64,000 bases of DNA, from contig NC_058191.1 in NCBI RefSeq assembly GCF_907165205.1, positions 43,494,943 through 43,558,942 of the forward strand. Direction: 5' to 3'. How positions within the stretch are numbered: the first letter of the stretch is position 1; every line of letters starts with the position of its first letter. The DNA is from Coccinella septempunctata (lineage: Eukaryota; Arthropoda; Insecta; Coleoptera; Coccinellidae). A model generated the notes under the pieces. The model made no database searches. It was given only the letters and a program-made list of their open reading frames with translations, and was not told where the DNA came from. Made by a program: the position numbers and the translations under genes. This document shows, piece by piece, positions 37,802-49,877 of this stretch.

Positions 37802-39970
37802 GTGAGTCCAGAATGACGTTTTTTACGTGTCAGGAATTTCTCGAAATTGCTCCCGTCTGGGTGGTATTTTTTTTCGGTGAAATTTGACAAGATTTGAGCG
37901 TTCACCATATCTAGATTCTATCAGCTAGATTTTTTTTTAAATAATTCGAGGTCTGGATTACGTGTTTGTTCTCATACTGATTATGTACAGGGTGTTCCTT
38001 GGTGAAATTATTCTATGTGTGATTTCTTCTTTTGAATTCCTTATACTAGGAATGATACTGAATTCTTTCGAAATATTCTGGTATATTTAGATATGAAATG
38101 GAAAGGTTTATCATCTTCAACCACTATAATTCAATGAAAATATAGGTTGGATAACTATTTTGTCTGAAAATTGTTTCAAAAGCGATACAGAATTCGATGA
38201 CGTTGATCTTCGTAGCTCTTGGTTCTGAAGACCCATTTTTACGTTCGGAAATTCTAAAATAATGTATGAGTAACAAAAAACCTTTTTCAGTTACAGCTGA
38301 ATTTTCCTCAAATCATAAATTTTCCAATTTCAATTCTGTCTATTTCGAAAAATGGAACTGTCGAAAATTTCTGAGTCAAATTTTCAGCGTTTTTTTCTGT
38401 TTACGTTTTCAGACTCGTGGCTTAGGAAGAATAAAAGTAAAAACCCTGTAAATTTCATGAAAATGCTCATCATTTTCGAAATGTTTGGGACGTGTCAACT
38501 ATGTTGAATCAAAATGGGAAGAAAAACATTTTGAAATATGTAATAGCTAGGAGACGACAACAGATACAACAGCCTTAACCACTGAGCAAAATAGCAGTTG
38601 TACCTTCGAAATCAGTGAACCATTCAACGTTTATAGTAACAATTTTGTCATTTCTAAAACACGTTTTCAATATCGAAGATATTATTGAGTAAAGTATAAT
38701 ATCCTGTCTTCAAGCCTAAAATTGAGAACAAAAGAGCGAAATCGAACTATAATTTCTTCTATAGAGTCCTTCAAATACAGTCGATAACGAATCTGCACAC
38801 AGGAAGCTGATACATGAATGGTTAATCTAAAACGACCGCATATTGCATAAAGTACATAATTAGAATATCTTGGGTTCTAGATCAGCGGATCTTATTAGGA
38901 GAAACGAAAAATTCATCTAATAAGAAACAATATCTGAGTGGGGACTACCAACAAGCTAACTATTCAATTTTATTGTTTTTCTATCTGTTTCTGAGGTTTT
39001 TTTTTTGGTGGTTTGTTGTGCAGAATGGCAACTGTGTTTCAGAGACGGTTGAACTGATGATAATTTAAGCTTCGCCATTCATAAAAATAAATTATTTCAA
39101 AGAAATGTGTTTGTCTTGTTGTTATTCAAGAAGTAACTGTTTGAGGTGCTTCAAAATTTAGTGGAATTATAACTTGAAGGATGAAGAATAATTGACGAAA
39201 TGGACATGCCATGTTTTTCGCGTTTTGATTCATTTCGAGCATTTTTATGCTCCATACACGCGTGTGCATGCAATTCTACAAGTTCATCAACCGGCCCTCA
39301 AACGTCGACTTGCTGTCAAAACAACAATTACAAGATTTAATATATGCGCTATCGGATGGCTAAATTATCTTTGTTATTGAATTGGAAGCAGATAACGTGG
39401 CTGGTGTCAAAGCACTGATAATGATTCGTGATTTTTCAGACTAACGGCAACGAATCGCTGAATATTTCTCACAATGGCGTTCTACCAATAACAATTCCTA
39501 TTGTTTTGACTCCTCTGATGCGTGAGTCATTATTCGAATGGTGATAAAATTCGACGGAATCTGATTAGAATAATTGGAGAGCCCCCAATTCTTTCGACAG
39601 CTTCGAAATCAATGGGGACTCTTTATTTCCAATGATTCGTTGAAATTTAGTTATCGATCTTTGTTATGCAATTGCGAAACACATAAAAAGTAACAAGCTA
39701 GTTGAATATCATGTCAAGTAGGCTCCGGAATTTTGATTAATGATTTGCTGATGAATCCAATACAACAAAAGTCTCAAACACTAGATTCTACACTTCACAC
39801 TTGTGTTGATTTCTCAACACCAACTGGACAATTGGAATATGGTTCAGCAGAAGCAGTAGCTGAGAATCACAGAATATCAACCTTCCATAGCCTACCTTTA
39901 CTCCCGATATAATTTCATTAGTCTAGTTTACCGACACTCGATTTTTTACTGACCTTCTATTCTTTTCCAG
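37802..39970 (+). other. CKI-2 5'-UTR intron (predicted)
   Basis: GT-AG intron of 2169 bp inferred from the donor gtgagt and a pyrimidine-rich acceptor. No nested gene or repeat was recognised in it apart from an acagggtgttcct terminus at 37986. Confidence 0.45.
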
Positions 39971-39989
39971 AAAATAAGAGACTGACCAA

Positions 39990-40328
39990 ATGGCAGATAA
40001 TGCCAGAGATATTGAACGAGATGCAAATGACGACAGAAGGAGAAGATTGACGAGAGTGAGAAGAAGGCTGGATTTTGGTGACGAGCCAGTTCCATCGCAG
40101 TGTCACCAAAGTGATCTGGTCGATTGTGAAGAGGCCATGGCAATGTTGGATCCTGTAATAAGTCGCAGCAATGAAGCTTCAGCTAAGTGGAACTTTGACT
40201 TTGCCAACGAAGTACCCTTGGAAGGTGTTTGGGAGTGGGAGAAGGTAGAGTCTAGGAGTCAACAGGATTACAAAGAACTGACCATTGTTAGGGAGAATAA
40301 GGAGGGGGATGAAAATCGAAGTATTTAA
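39990..40328 (+). CDS. CDI-only Cip/Kip CDK inhibitor CKI-2 (p27/dacapo paralogue)
   Basis: Predicted inhibitor of cyclin-CDK complexes, 112 residues in one coding exon. After an Arg/Asp-rich N-terminus (DIERDANDDRRRRLTRVRRR, about 7-26) comes the cyclin-docking motif RRLDFG (25-30) and a helical linker. Then comes an excellent CDK-binding core, KWNFDF (66-71), followed by VPLEGVWEWEKV (75-86). This half matches the p27 consensus better than CKI-1 does, since it lacks the SPN insertion. The protein ends 26 residues later. It has no PIP box and no basic C-terminal exon, so it cannot use PCNA-coupled Cdt2 degradation. The arginine run at 16-26 could be a nuclear signal. The start context is ACCAAATGG, and an acceptor lies 20 nt upstream. 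Confidence 0.9.
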   Translation: MADNARDIERDANDDRRRRLTRVRRRLDFGDEPVPSQCHQSDLVDCEEAMAMLDPVISRSNEASAKWNFDFANEVPLEGVWEWEKVESRSQQDYKELTIVRENKEGDENRSI

Positions 40329-41000
40329 TGGGACACTCTGTAAGAATCCACCCATTTACCTGAAGCGAAACTTTGATTGGTAATCAAAAAATATTTTAAT
40401 AACTTATTTGACTATTTCTCGAAATGATTTACTTATTATATTTTACTAGAACAATAGATTGTATACACTATTGTCATTTGTAAAAAATTGAAATCCTATG
40501 AATATTTGAATCGCACGAAAATGGAAGAGTACTTAAATATTCAAAGGAATATTTTATTATTTGAAATTAGAAAATGTAGAATTATCTATTTTTGGGACAT
40601 CATGAGACAATGCGTGATGTATTTCTATATTTCGGACTGATTCTTGATCTCTTATTTATTCGATAAATTATTATAAATTTCTTATTGACACTGAAGAAAA
40701 AATTCGACTATGGTTGTTGTTTTTACGGATATTCATAATCAGACTTCTGTTATAATTTATTATTTATCTATTTATTTGTTATCAACTAGCAACTAGCAAT
40801 ATCGATACTAGTCTTAAATTAGGGTAGATTTGATTGAAATATTTCATAGATTTTTATTATATTTCGACGGTTGAACATCACGTTCAATCAATACGGCTCT
40901 ATACCAAAAATTTGTATATAAAATGTAAAAAAATAGATATATTATTGTAAATAGCGTTTTTCATTCAACCCAAGTAGTATTGAAAATTGAAGTAAGTAAT
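40329..41000 (+). other. CKI-2 3' UTR (predicted) with AU-rich and Pumilio-type motifs
   Basis: Downstream of the stop lies AT-rich sequence with three ATTTA pentamers within 40755-40774 and another at 40654-40658. Two UGUANAUA motifs follow, TGTATATA (40913-40920) and TGTAAATA (40946-40953). There is no AATAAA. A TATAAA variant (40917-40922) is the only nearby candidate poly(A) signal, so the transcript end is uncertain. Confidence 0.4.
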
Positions 41001-42900
41001 GTGAAAATTACAGATCTAGTGAAATATGAATTCTGATCCAGAAACGAGGAATTTTCGAGAAATTTATTATTAGTGATACTAGAAGAAATGAAGAATAAGC
41101 AGATTGTCTTGTACTAAAAGTAACACAATATAGATATGTGAATGATAAGTATCGTTCAGATAGCTTATTCGACAGAAGTTCTTGAAAATTGAGGGAAACA
41201 TATTGTATATTGTACAAAGAAACCTTCAACTCATACAAGGTAAGTCATCTAAAATTAAACCTATAACACATATCACAAGGTAAGTCATAGAAGCTTGTTA
41301 TATTCTAAAATTTGATTGATGAGGTGAGAATATATAACTGCACTCTGTGTACGAACGTTTGACAGAACATAGGTGAAGATCTAACAGTTCCAGTAATAAT
41401 TCTCATAGAAATATTTAGCAGTACATCAATTTTTTGCACATGAGCACTATGAATACAAACGGGACAACAATATTCAGCAGCCGAAAAAAACAAAACTAGG
41501 GCTGCCATTTCAAGAGTGGATGCATCAGCACCCTATGAAGTACCAGCTAGTTCAGGCAGGATATTATTCCTAGTTTTCAACTTAAAACGCAAATTTTCTA
41601 AATGGGCTTTGAAATTCAACAAGGAATCCGGCTACTCCTAGATAATTTGGATTGCTGTTATGTTCCAAAGAAGAATTTTGGAAAACTACTCTCAATTTTC
41701 TATATTTTTGATGAAACCTCAGTTTTATTTGGGTTAGGATGCAAACGCCACTGGAAAAAGTAATTTCTCGAAATTTCTAAATCTATAGATCGATCAGAAT
41801 GAAGAAATACGAGAGTGATATTATCAGTGTATATAAATTTGTCAGTAAAAGTAGTATAGGGATATCACATAGATATAAACTGAAAAGAAATGGTGCTAAA
41901 ACTGATCCTTGGGGAACACCGTTATTCAAAGTTTCGAAATTACTACTGTTATCATCAACATTACTATGAATTGGCTATAAGATTCTTTCACAAACGACGT
42001 CTGCTCATTCTGGCTCTTCCAGTAGTTTACAAAGAAGTGGGGGCTATTTTTATCTGCCTTTCATAGACTTTCCTTCTTAAAATAAGGATAGTCAAGCAGT
42101 ACGTGCATGCAGAATATGAGATTCTACCTCATTTTTATTTTGACGCTCGCCCATGGTTTCAGGTTAAAAGTGCCATATTCGCTTACGTTTATGACATTCA
42201 ATATGTCACAAAAGAACAGGATCTTCACAATAGCATGTTCCACACAGTATACTTTGTCGCAGCCACCCAACCTCGCAACTTATATCATGATTCCAAACCA
42301 CGCAAGGCTGTGCCGACCATCGCAACAAGAAGAAACGAAAAGATAATTAGCCTTGTTATAATCATACGAAAAATTACGGTGGGTGTAGTTGTAACTTGAT
42401 AGCAACAATTACCTGTACGGCTAATTGGGTAGACTCCCGTGGCATGAGAATCCTATTTCGTTCAGCAGATGGGCAGCAAGTTCGTGTCTGATGGACCAAC
42501 CTCCCTGCTCGGGTGTATTCTTTCATTTTCCGCACGACTTTGTTTTAAAATTCGGAAAACGGGGCCCGTATGGCAGATGACACGTAAAGGGTGTCATTTT
42601 CATAAACGGTCATTAATTTGCTGCCAGTTTTTTTTCGGGTCGGAATATTGAATATCACGTGACATATGGCGAATGCTGCTGGACTTCCATCGGGGTTGGT
42701 TGTCTCTTTCCGTTTCGGATCTATTTTTTGATCGGGCATACCTCGAGGGCAGATGTTTGCGTTGCTGGAATGTCTTCAGTGAGTAATCGAATGACATTCA
42801 TCCGTACCATAACTGAGGGTTGACTTTTTATGCGTTGTATTGCGTGATTTGATGTTCCAGATCTCATGGCTTCAATCTATCTATCAAAAAAACTTTCCAA
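41001..42900. other. intergenic, no gene seen
   Basis: AT-rich sequence. A 14-bp direct repeat, acaaggtaagtcat, at 41235 and 41275 looks like duplicated splice donors but has no coding partner. The open frame 42103-42399 has no recognisable domain. Confidence 0.4.
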
Positions 42901-42903
42901 TTT

Positions 42904-43251
42904 CTACCCGCGCTTTCCACCCGCGCTTTTCACCTGCGCATATGTTGCAGAGTTTCTTCGAATGAACCCTGCACACAAATCTCATGTTGCCATGCAAAAA
43001 ATTCGTGATTTAGGGTTCAAATTACTTGAACACCCCCCTTATTCACCAGATTTGGCTCCATCCGACTATCATCTCTTTCCTCAACTGAAAAAAAGTTTAA
43101 AAGGTCGTAAATTTTCTTCCAACGAGATGTTAATAAAAGCTGTGGATGTCTGGTTTGCAGAGCAAGAAGAAACATTTTTTTGAAAGGTCTACAGACGTTG
43201 CAGATTCGCTGTAATGAATATGTCCAATTGAGAGGAGAATACGTTGAGTAA
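42904..43251 (+). pseudogene. mariner transposase C-terminal fragment fused to minisatellite
   Basis: From about 42960 the frame reads NPAHKSHVAMQKIRDLGFKL, then LEHPPYSPDLAPSDYHLFPQ, the region with the third catalytic Asp of mariner transposases. The second Asp motif (normally in HDNA just before PAHKS) is replaced by RM. The frame stops at 43183 in a run of seven Ts (43175-43181). One base more would restore the family tail, which ends EYVE then TAA at 43249-43251. So this copy has a one-base deletion and a lost active-site residue. Its left boundary abuts three ctacccgcgcttt-type units (42904-42938), the same short repeat as at 1719-1756. Confidence 0.8.
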
Positions 43252-43259
43252 TAAATATT

Positions 43260-44960
43260 TCGACATTGAAATTTTGTTTGGTTCTATAGTAGGCCATTTT
43301 TCAATATATCCTCGTAATGTGGCCAGAAAATCAATGACATCCATTGATAGTGAAACTACTGCAATACAGACTGTAATTGAAACGTCTTTGCTTCAAATGC
43401 TTGGCATTGATTTTCTATCATTACCACCAATCTAAAACACGTGGTCATGAAGATAAAAGAACCTTATGCGCCCAACCCTGAAGAGTTAAAATCAACCCTT
43501 CAGGAATCCCATCTTTCATAATAAGATCCCATTTCGACCTACACAGGAGGGACTGATTGAGCCTATTGAACCTCAACTTCGAACGCACGATTTGACAATA
43601 ATAATAACAATACTATCGATGAATTTAAAGGAACCTGCTATCGTTGTAACTGTTGTTCCATTCAAGATACTCAGCATTTTTGGCAGCTGCCTTTACGGCA
43701 GCCAAGACTCGTGATCAGAAAGGAATATCGGGATCAGATAAGGAAGCATATGCGTGCTTTTTCATGTGTGTTCAGTGAGTACTTATGTCTAGCGGTACCC
43801 GCAGAGTTACGCGATATCGATGTGCATCCCTGTTCCTGATGATGCTATCAGAACACGTGTTTCGTTTTCTGATAATAGCACGACGTTTTTCCTTTTATTT
43901 GTGGCCAGTCTTTCTAATTGTTTGGCTTTGTGTGTGGCTAGGGGAACGATGATTAAGGGTTGAGTTATTGTTCTGCGTTGCACTCATGTTATTATCGATC
44001 ACTCGATATACATTTCAACTATCAATTTGGTCGATGATTGGTCGGTTAGGGGTATGATATTGTTGAGGGATAGAGCATTTAATTTTGTGTCTCTGCTGTA
44101 ATTATAGCAATTGGCTTGAAATTATGCCGTGTGCGTTCAATATGGGGATTATAAAACAACAAGGTTTGTGGGACTGGTCCCAGTGTGTCAGAGAGCCCTT
44201 CAGAGTGAACTGGCACATGGAATAAGGAAAAAATCGATTTTCTCGTAAACAGTGTCACATATATTTCGAAAATATCGATTTCTTGGGGTCAAAAATGAGC
44301 TAGGAATTTGAAAAAAATGTCTATATATTTGGGCTATCCATGGCAAGGTTAAATAAATCATACCGGATACAGACATAGATGATTTTTGTCCTTTGTTGAA
44401 TGTTGGGACACCCTCTTGATTGAATCCTTCCCTGATATCCTTTTCTCGCGCCTAGCGTGGTAAAGTCTCGAAGAATGCACCACAATTGCATACAGGTGTC
44501 TGCAACGATTTGCATGTTGAATTGCTGAAGAGGGTGAAGCAAATCACAATAGGATTTCCTCTTTACGAGCGGAAGTTCCGGCTCTGTAACTCGAAGGACA
44601 ACCCAAACAGGTGCTGAGTGTTCTCTATAGCCGTGTAAAAGCAATCATTGCCATTATGCGAGGAACCTGCCAAGAAGGGAATGACGGAAGGTACAGCGAG
44701 CACCTACTTGAAAATTCCATTTATTTCTTGGGCACATTCACACTTGGGAAACTTTCTAATTCAGGAACTACGCGTTGGGATTGTTGATACAATCCAAGTA
44801 GGTAGGAGAAGGTTATTTATTTCAGTTTTCGAATTTACATGGGAGTACAAATTAGGTCGGTCCGTTTAAAAAATGGTTTTTACTGTTATACATGTCTCAT
44901 AGAGACGTCACTACGCAGAAACTCACAGAGAACTCTCAATAGATGAAGTATTCAAAAATA
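43260..44960. other. intergenic, no gene seen
   Basis: No gene recognised on either strand. Open frames (43244-43435, 44648-44869, 44644-44321 minus) have no domain. Confidence 0.45.
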
Positions 44961-44966
44961 TCCTCT

Positions 44967-46015
44967 CAAAACTTCATCTTTTTGGGAATTTTTCGAGGGG
45001 AACCTTTCGAGTCTAATATCTTCCAGAAACATAATCACAGATCGAAAAGTGATACACATTCCGAAGAAGCAACTATTCTAGTTATGAATTTGAGAAAAAC
45101 AGCGATCTCGAAGCAACCGTTCGGTCTTGACGAGTTTTTAACTGATCCCATCTTTTGAGAATTTTCGAGGGTCACCTTGCGAGTAGAATATCTTCCAGAA
45201 AAACAATCACAGATCAGAAAGTGATACATATTGTAGAAGACCAACTCTTCTGGTAATAAATCTGAGAACAACAGCAATCTCGAAGCAATCGTTCGGTTCT
45301 GACGAGTGTTTAAATGACCCCATCTTTTTGGGAATTTTCGAGGGTCATCTTGCGAGTAGAATATCTTCCAGAAAAACCATCATAGATCAGAAAGTGATAC
45401 ATATTCTAGAAGACCAACTCTTCTAGTAATAAATCTGAGAATAACAGCAATCTCGAAGCAACTGTTCGGTTTTGACGAGTTTTTAACTGATCCCATCTTT
45501 TTGAGAATTTTCGAGGGTCACCTTGCGAGTAGAATATCTTCCAAAAAAACAATCACAGATCAGAAAGTGATACATATTGTAGAAGACCATGCAACTCTTC
45601 TAGTAATAAATCTGAGAACAACAGCAATCTCGAAGCAATCGTTCGGTTCTGACGAGTGTTTAAATGACCCCATCTTTTTGGGAATTTTCGAGGGTCATCT
45701 TGCGAATAGAATATCTTCCAGGAAAACCATCATAGATTAGAAAGTGATACATATTCTAGAAGACCAACTCTTCTAGTAATAAATCTGAGAACAACAGCAA
45801 TCTCGAAGCAATCGTTCGGTTCTGACGAGTGTTTAAATGACCCCATCTTTTTGGGAATTTTCGAGGGTCATCTTGCGAGTAGAATATCCTCCAGAAAAAC
45901 CATGACAGATCAGAAAGTGATACATATTTTAGAAGACCAACACTTCTAGTAATAAATCTGAGAGGAACAGCGATCTCGAAGCAAACGTTCGGTCTTGACG
46001 AATTTTCAACTGACC
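44967..46015 (+). repeat. 173-bp satellite-like tandem array (~6 units)
   Basis: The anchor gagtagaatatcttccag recurs at 45009, 45181, 45354, 45527, 45704 and 45877, giving spacings of 172, 173, 173, 177 and 173 bp. Each unit contains gatcagaaagtgatacata, agaccaactcttctagtaat, aatctcgaagcaa, gttcggt, gacgagt and cccatctttttgggaatttt. The central units are the most alike and the edge units the most diverged, as expected of an array maintained by unequal exchange. An outlying monomer sits at 1745-1990. A weak trace (gtgatacatagtctaaaagac) lies near 59,120. Confidence 0.92.
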
Positions 46016-46650
46016 AACTTTTGTTGAGATATCCAAGTCTGGTGATTCTCACGATCACTTCGCATGAATGAAGAAAATCACGTTCGCCGATATTCGAAAA
46101 TCCATCCCAAAAATAGCGACCCCAACCCAAACATATGCACCGTAAGTGACATCCCGGAGAATAAATTAAAACCGCTGTTTCCGCCGCTGAACCAGGAGCG
46201 GGACGGTCTCCATTCCCAGGTCCCCTCTCTCCAGCTTCCGTAACTTACACCTTGGCTCAGGAAGGAATCGCAAAAAATAGAAAACTTACAAGAGTCGAGG
46301 GAATTCCACCCGATGCCATGTGTGGGACCGTTTCCGGCCCTAGACGGGGAGATTGAAAGACAACACCCACATGTTAAGCATGGCTCACCCCAGCTCGTAT
46401 TTCGTATATGGGCTCGCATCATCGTATACTCCAGTTTATCTTGTCTTATTTACCTTGATTTTATGCGTCTTTGTTTCGTTTATTTCACCGGATGTGTTCC
46501 CCTCGGTGCTTCTTCCCTTATTGACTTATTGATATTCAAATTCTATAAGTGCTAAGTGGCATCCACATCCACTTCCTGTGGTTTTCACACCAAGAGAAGA
46601 AGAATTCGGTGTAAAAAAAGGGTTTTTTCACTGGATTCGAAAATAACCTT
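46016..46650. other. unassigned, mixed composition
   Basis: Positions 46080-46430 are GC-richer than the flanks and have open frames on both strands (114 codons minus, 80 codons plus) without a recognisable domain. This may be part of an unidentified element adjoining the satellite array. Confidence 0.35.
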
Positions 46651-46652
46651 TT

Positions 46653-47440
46653 ACTGGGTGTCCCAAATTCGTTTTTGGGCTAATTAAAGGTCATAGAACA
46701 CGAATATGCCATCAGTTTTTTTTCTAAGATCAGTAGTTTAACGAAAAAAACGACTTTTTGTGGAAGAATTGGAAAAATTTGGTCAACTTTGAGGAGCTAC
46801 AGCATCTAGAAAAATTGGACTGGACGTATGCTGATTTTTTACACATAGATTGATCCTTTGCGAATAAAAAAGTCTAATTTTTATTCAACTATAGCGTACA
46901 GTTTAGATTTTATGATTTTTTCCGCGAAGGTCCAAAATTTCGGACTTTCTGTCGAGCATAACTCAAAAAATAAACCTCGTAAAAAAAATCTGTTTGCATA
47001 TTCGTAATCTACGACCTCGATTCAGTAAATAGTTCGATTTTGGTAAAAATCGGAGACGATGAATTTTTTGACAAATTTTCGATTTTTCGAAAATTATTTT
47101 TTTACTCCGATCGAAACCAAATTGATACTCTTAGCTATTTTGAGGGCGTAGATGACAAAAATGCAAACAGATATTAAAAAAAAAATTACTCTTCAAGTTA
47201 TGTATGATGGAAAATTTGAAATTTTGGACCTTCGCGGAAAAAATCATAACTTCCAAACTATACGCTAGAGCTTGATGAAAATTGGACCATTCTACTCGCG
47301 AAGGATCAATTTATATGTAAAAAATCAGCATCTATCCAGACCCATTTTTCTAGCTGCTGTAGCTCTTCAAAGGTGACCTATTTTCCACCAAAAGTCGTTT
47401 TTTTTGTTAAACTACTGCTTGTAAGAGAAAAACTAACACT
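46653..47440. repeat. ~790-bp palindromic (foldback) element
   Basis: Starts actgggtgtcccaaattcg. The left arm (agtttaacgaaaaaaacgac, ggagctacagcatctagaaa, acgtatgctgattttttaca) is mirrored on the right (tgtaaaaaatcagcatctat, ttctagctgctgtagctc, agtcgttttttttgttaaac). The inner blocks gcgaaggtccaaaatttc and gaaattttggaccttcgcgg also pair. No transposase frame. The right terminus is frayed and the exact end is uncertain. Confidence 0.8.
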
Positions 47441-49877
47441 AGTCAAGCACTTTCCTGTATAAAATCTCAGATAACATAAATAAATTTAGATAAACTTAAA
47501 ATTCAGGCTCAATATTTCTGTATAGGCATCTAGTGAAGAACTATCATTCTGTTTCTCGATAGAAACTTATCGTTTAATTGAAGATTATTAGGCTAATAAG
47601 CTCCAGTTGAAATCCCATATTGCGTCCGTAGATGTAGGTAAATAAAAAAAGGGGATGATGACCTCTTCCAAGATTCTTCGGTTGTGACTAACCAACGCAG
47701 GTATGGATTCAAAAATGACTCAGAGTCTGCCACTTCTTCCTCTAACCATGCTGCTTGCTCAGACTTGTCTGATGTTGGCTAAATTATGCCGTGTATTCTC
47801 GTTGAATTAATTGTTTGATTTAAAAATAGGTATGCTATGATGTGATTATCCTGTTCCGTATCGACAAGATTGGACTTGCAAGTTTCATCATAGAGGATGC
47901 TAGAATGTTTCGATTTAATCATCTGTTCACGTTGATTAAATTGGAATCCTATCTAATTCGTTTGTGAATAATTTATTAGGCTCAATATTCTCTGGATGCT
48001 GAACACAAGTAATGTCGAATTGAGTCTGAAATATCTCCTTATATATTTATCCTAACTGAGCAATTTTCTGATAATATTCTTGGATTCAAAAAAGGAAAAT
48101 ATGAAAAAACTAACGATGTGATGTATCTTTTGGAGAGGAAGATGCAATCATTAGTGCCAATGAGTGGTTTTGGCACGTGAACGATTCATCTTTGTATTTC
48201 CTAGTGTTTGGACAAGAGCCACCCAAAATCTGAAATGAATTATGAAAAAGTTTGACAGGAAACTAATACGTTGAATGACCGAACATGTGTTCTGCAGTCC
48301 AAGTGTACATCTGCTCGAAGAAAATTTATGGAATCCGGTAGTAGCGAAATATATTGGCAAAACTCATGGTGGAGGAAGTTAATTAAAGATTTCTACTAAT
48401 GAAAAATCGAATCCTAACTCTTGAACAATTGTTAGTTGAACGAAGGATGATTATTCTATATAAACGTAAAAAAACTCATTCATATCTAAGGTGATATCAA
48501 ATCTTTCTCACATCAAAAAGATAATATACGAGTTGAAGAGGCCAAATCTGAAGTAGGCCCTGAATGAATCATTTTCTTCACTCAATTTATCTCCATAACG
48601 TAATTCACTTTACTACTAATAAATCATATTTCAAGCGTGCACTTGATATTCAAGAAACATTCTTCATTTTTTCAACGGTTGAGGACGTGAAGTGTAGTAA
48701 TTTAGACATGACAGAATCGAGTAGTTAAATACGTTCAAGTGAAAAGTAAGAACGGAACTGAAAATTGACACCACCAGAGAATTATGTGTAGGAATTCTAT
48801 ACGGCTTCTATTCCCATGGCATTTTTCAAAAGAAAAAATATCTCTTCATACAAGTCAATATAATCATAGTAATGATATAGCTTGATTATGAACATGGTGT
48901 CCTTTCACCATAGAAAAGAATTTAATTTTTTTCTTTGAATAGTTTCGTAATCTAGTACTAAAACATGTTTTATTGTTACAAAGACGTTTATCAGAAGTGA
49001 TTTATGTAAATTATTTCAATTAGAGCATTCTGCAACAATAATGAAACATTTACCTTCTATTGAATGAGGACCAAAATCCAATTAAAACTTTTCATCATTA
49101 TGCATATTATTTCATGAATTATTAACTATTTACTCCTTAATTGAGCGTTTGATGATGTTCACATAACTTTTCGTAATCAGCCGAAACCAATTAACGAGTA
49201 TATTACATATCAAAACCTATTAAAATCTGTTAAAGTGCGGGAAAATGATTCTCGGTGAGCTCCACTTCAATTACCTTTTTTTTTCGATAATTATCGGTAA
49301 TGAAATGTAATTTCACCTCAGATTTTTCAACAGTGGCGTTCGTTGAATCGGTAATACATGATGAAATCAGGATAACTTGTGGATTTCAATAATTTGCAGG
49401 TTTTTCTGATGAATTACTAAAAGTTTCCTATTCAAAAAGTTATTGCATATATAGTTCGAAAACATTGGATCATCTAATGAAATTTTCTTCTTTTATGGAT
49501 AGGAAACCTTCAGACATTTCTAGGAAATGTAGTTCATAATGTATTCTAGGATCAGCTTGTACATTCTAGATTCTGTTGATATGTCTATTGTTCATCAAAT
49601 AAAATAAATATGAAATAATCTATTTCCAAGTTTTTGAACCTATCCATTACTAGGGAACACAAATAATTTTTCTACGCCCATGTCATGCTGGAAAAAATTT
49701 TAATACTCATGTTCCTTCACTCTATCGTGCACAACAAGAAATACCGAACCATACTTGGGTGAAAAAAGATCCACTGTGAGCATGCATTTCATTGAACGAC
49801 CAGATACGAAGCTTTGATTAGAAAACAGAGAGTATTTTCACCATTTTATCCGTAGTTGAAGTCTACACTTTCTCAAA
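47441..49877. other. intergenic upstream of the ionotropic receptor, no gene seen
   Basis: AT-rich sequence without recognisable genes or repeats. The ionotropic receptor promoter must lie at its right end, but I see no clear TATA box or initiator. Confidence 0.45.

Noticed and set aside
40280..40300. Possible alternative donor (gttagg) in CKI-2 at the position homologous to the CKI-1/CKI-3 introns
   Set aside because: The exon side (att) is a poor donor context, the phase would be 0 instead of 1, and no fitting acceptor exon was seen before the ionotropic receptor.
41235..41288. Duplicated aaggtaagtcat splice-donor-like motifs downstream of CKI-2
   Set aside because: No open frame leads into them and no partner exon encoding a PIP tail was found downstream. 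They look like a short direct repeat.
44967..46015. Possible CRISPR-like array
   Set aside because: The units are 173 bp, contiguous and without unique spacers, in a eukaryotic context. This is a tandem satellite.
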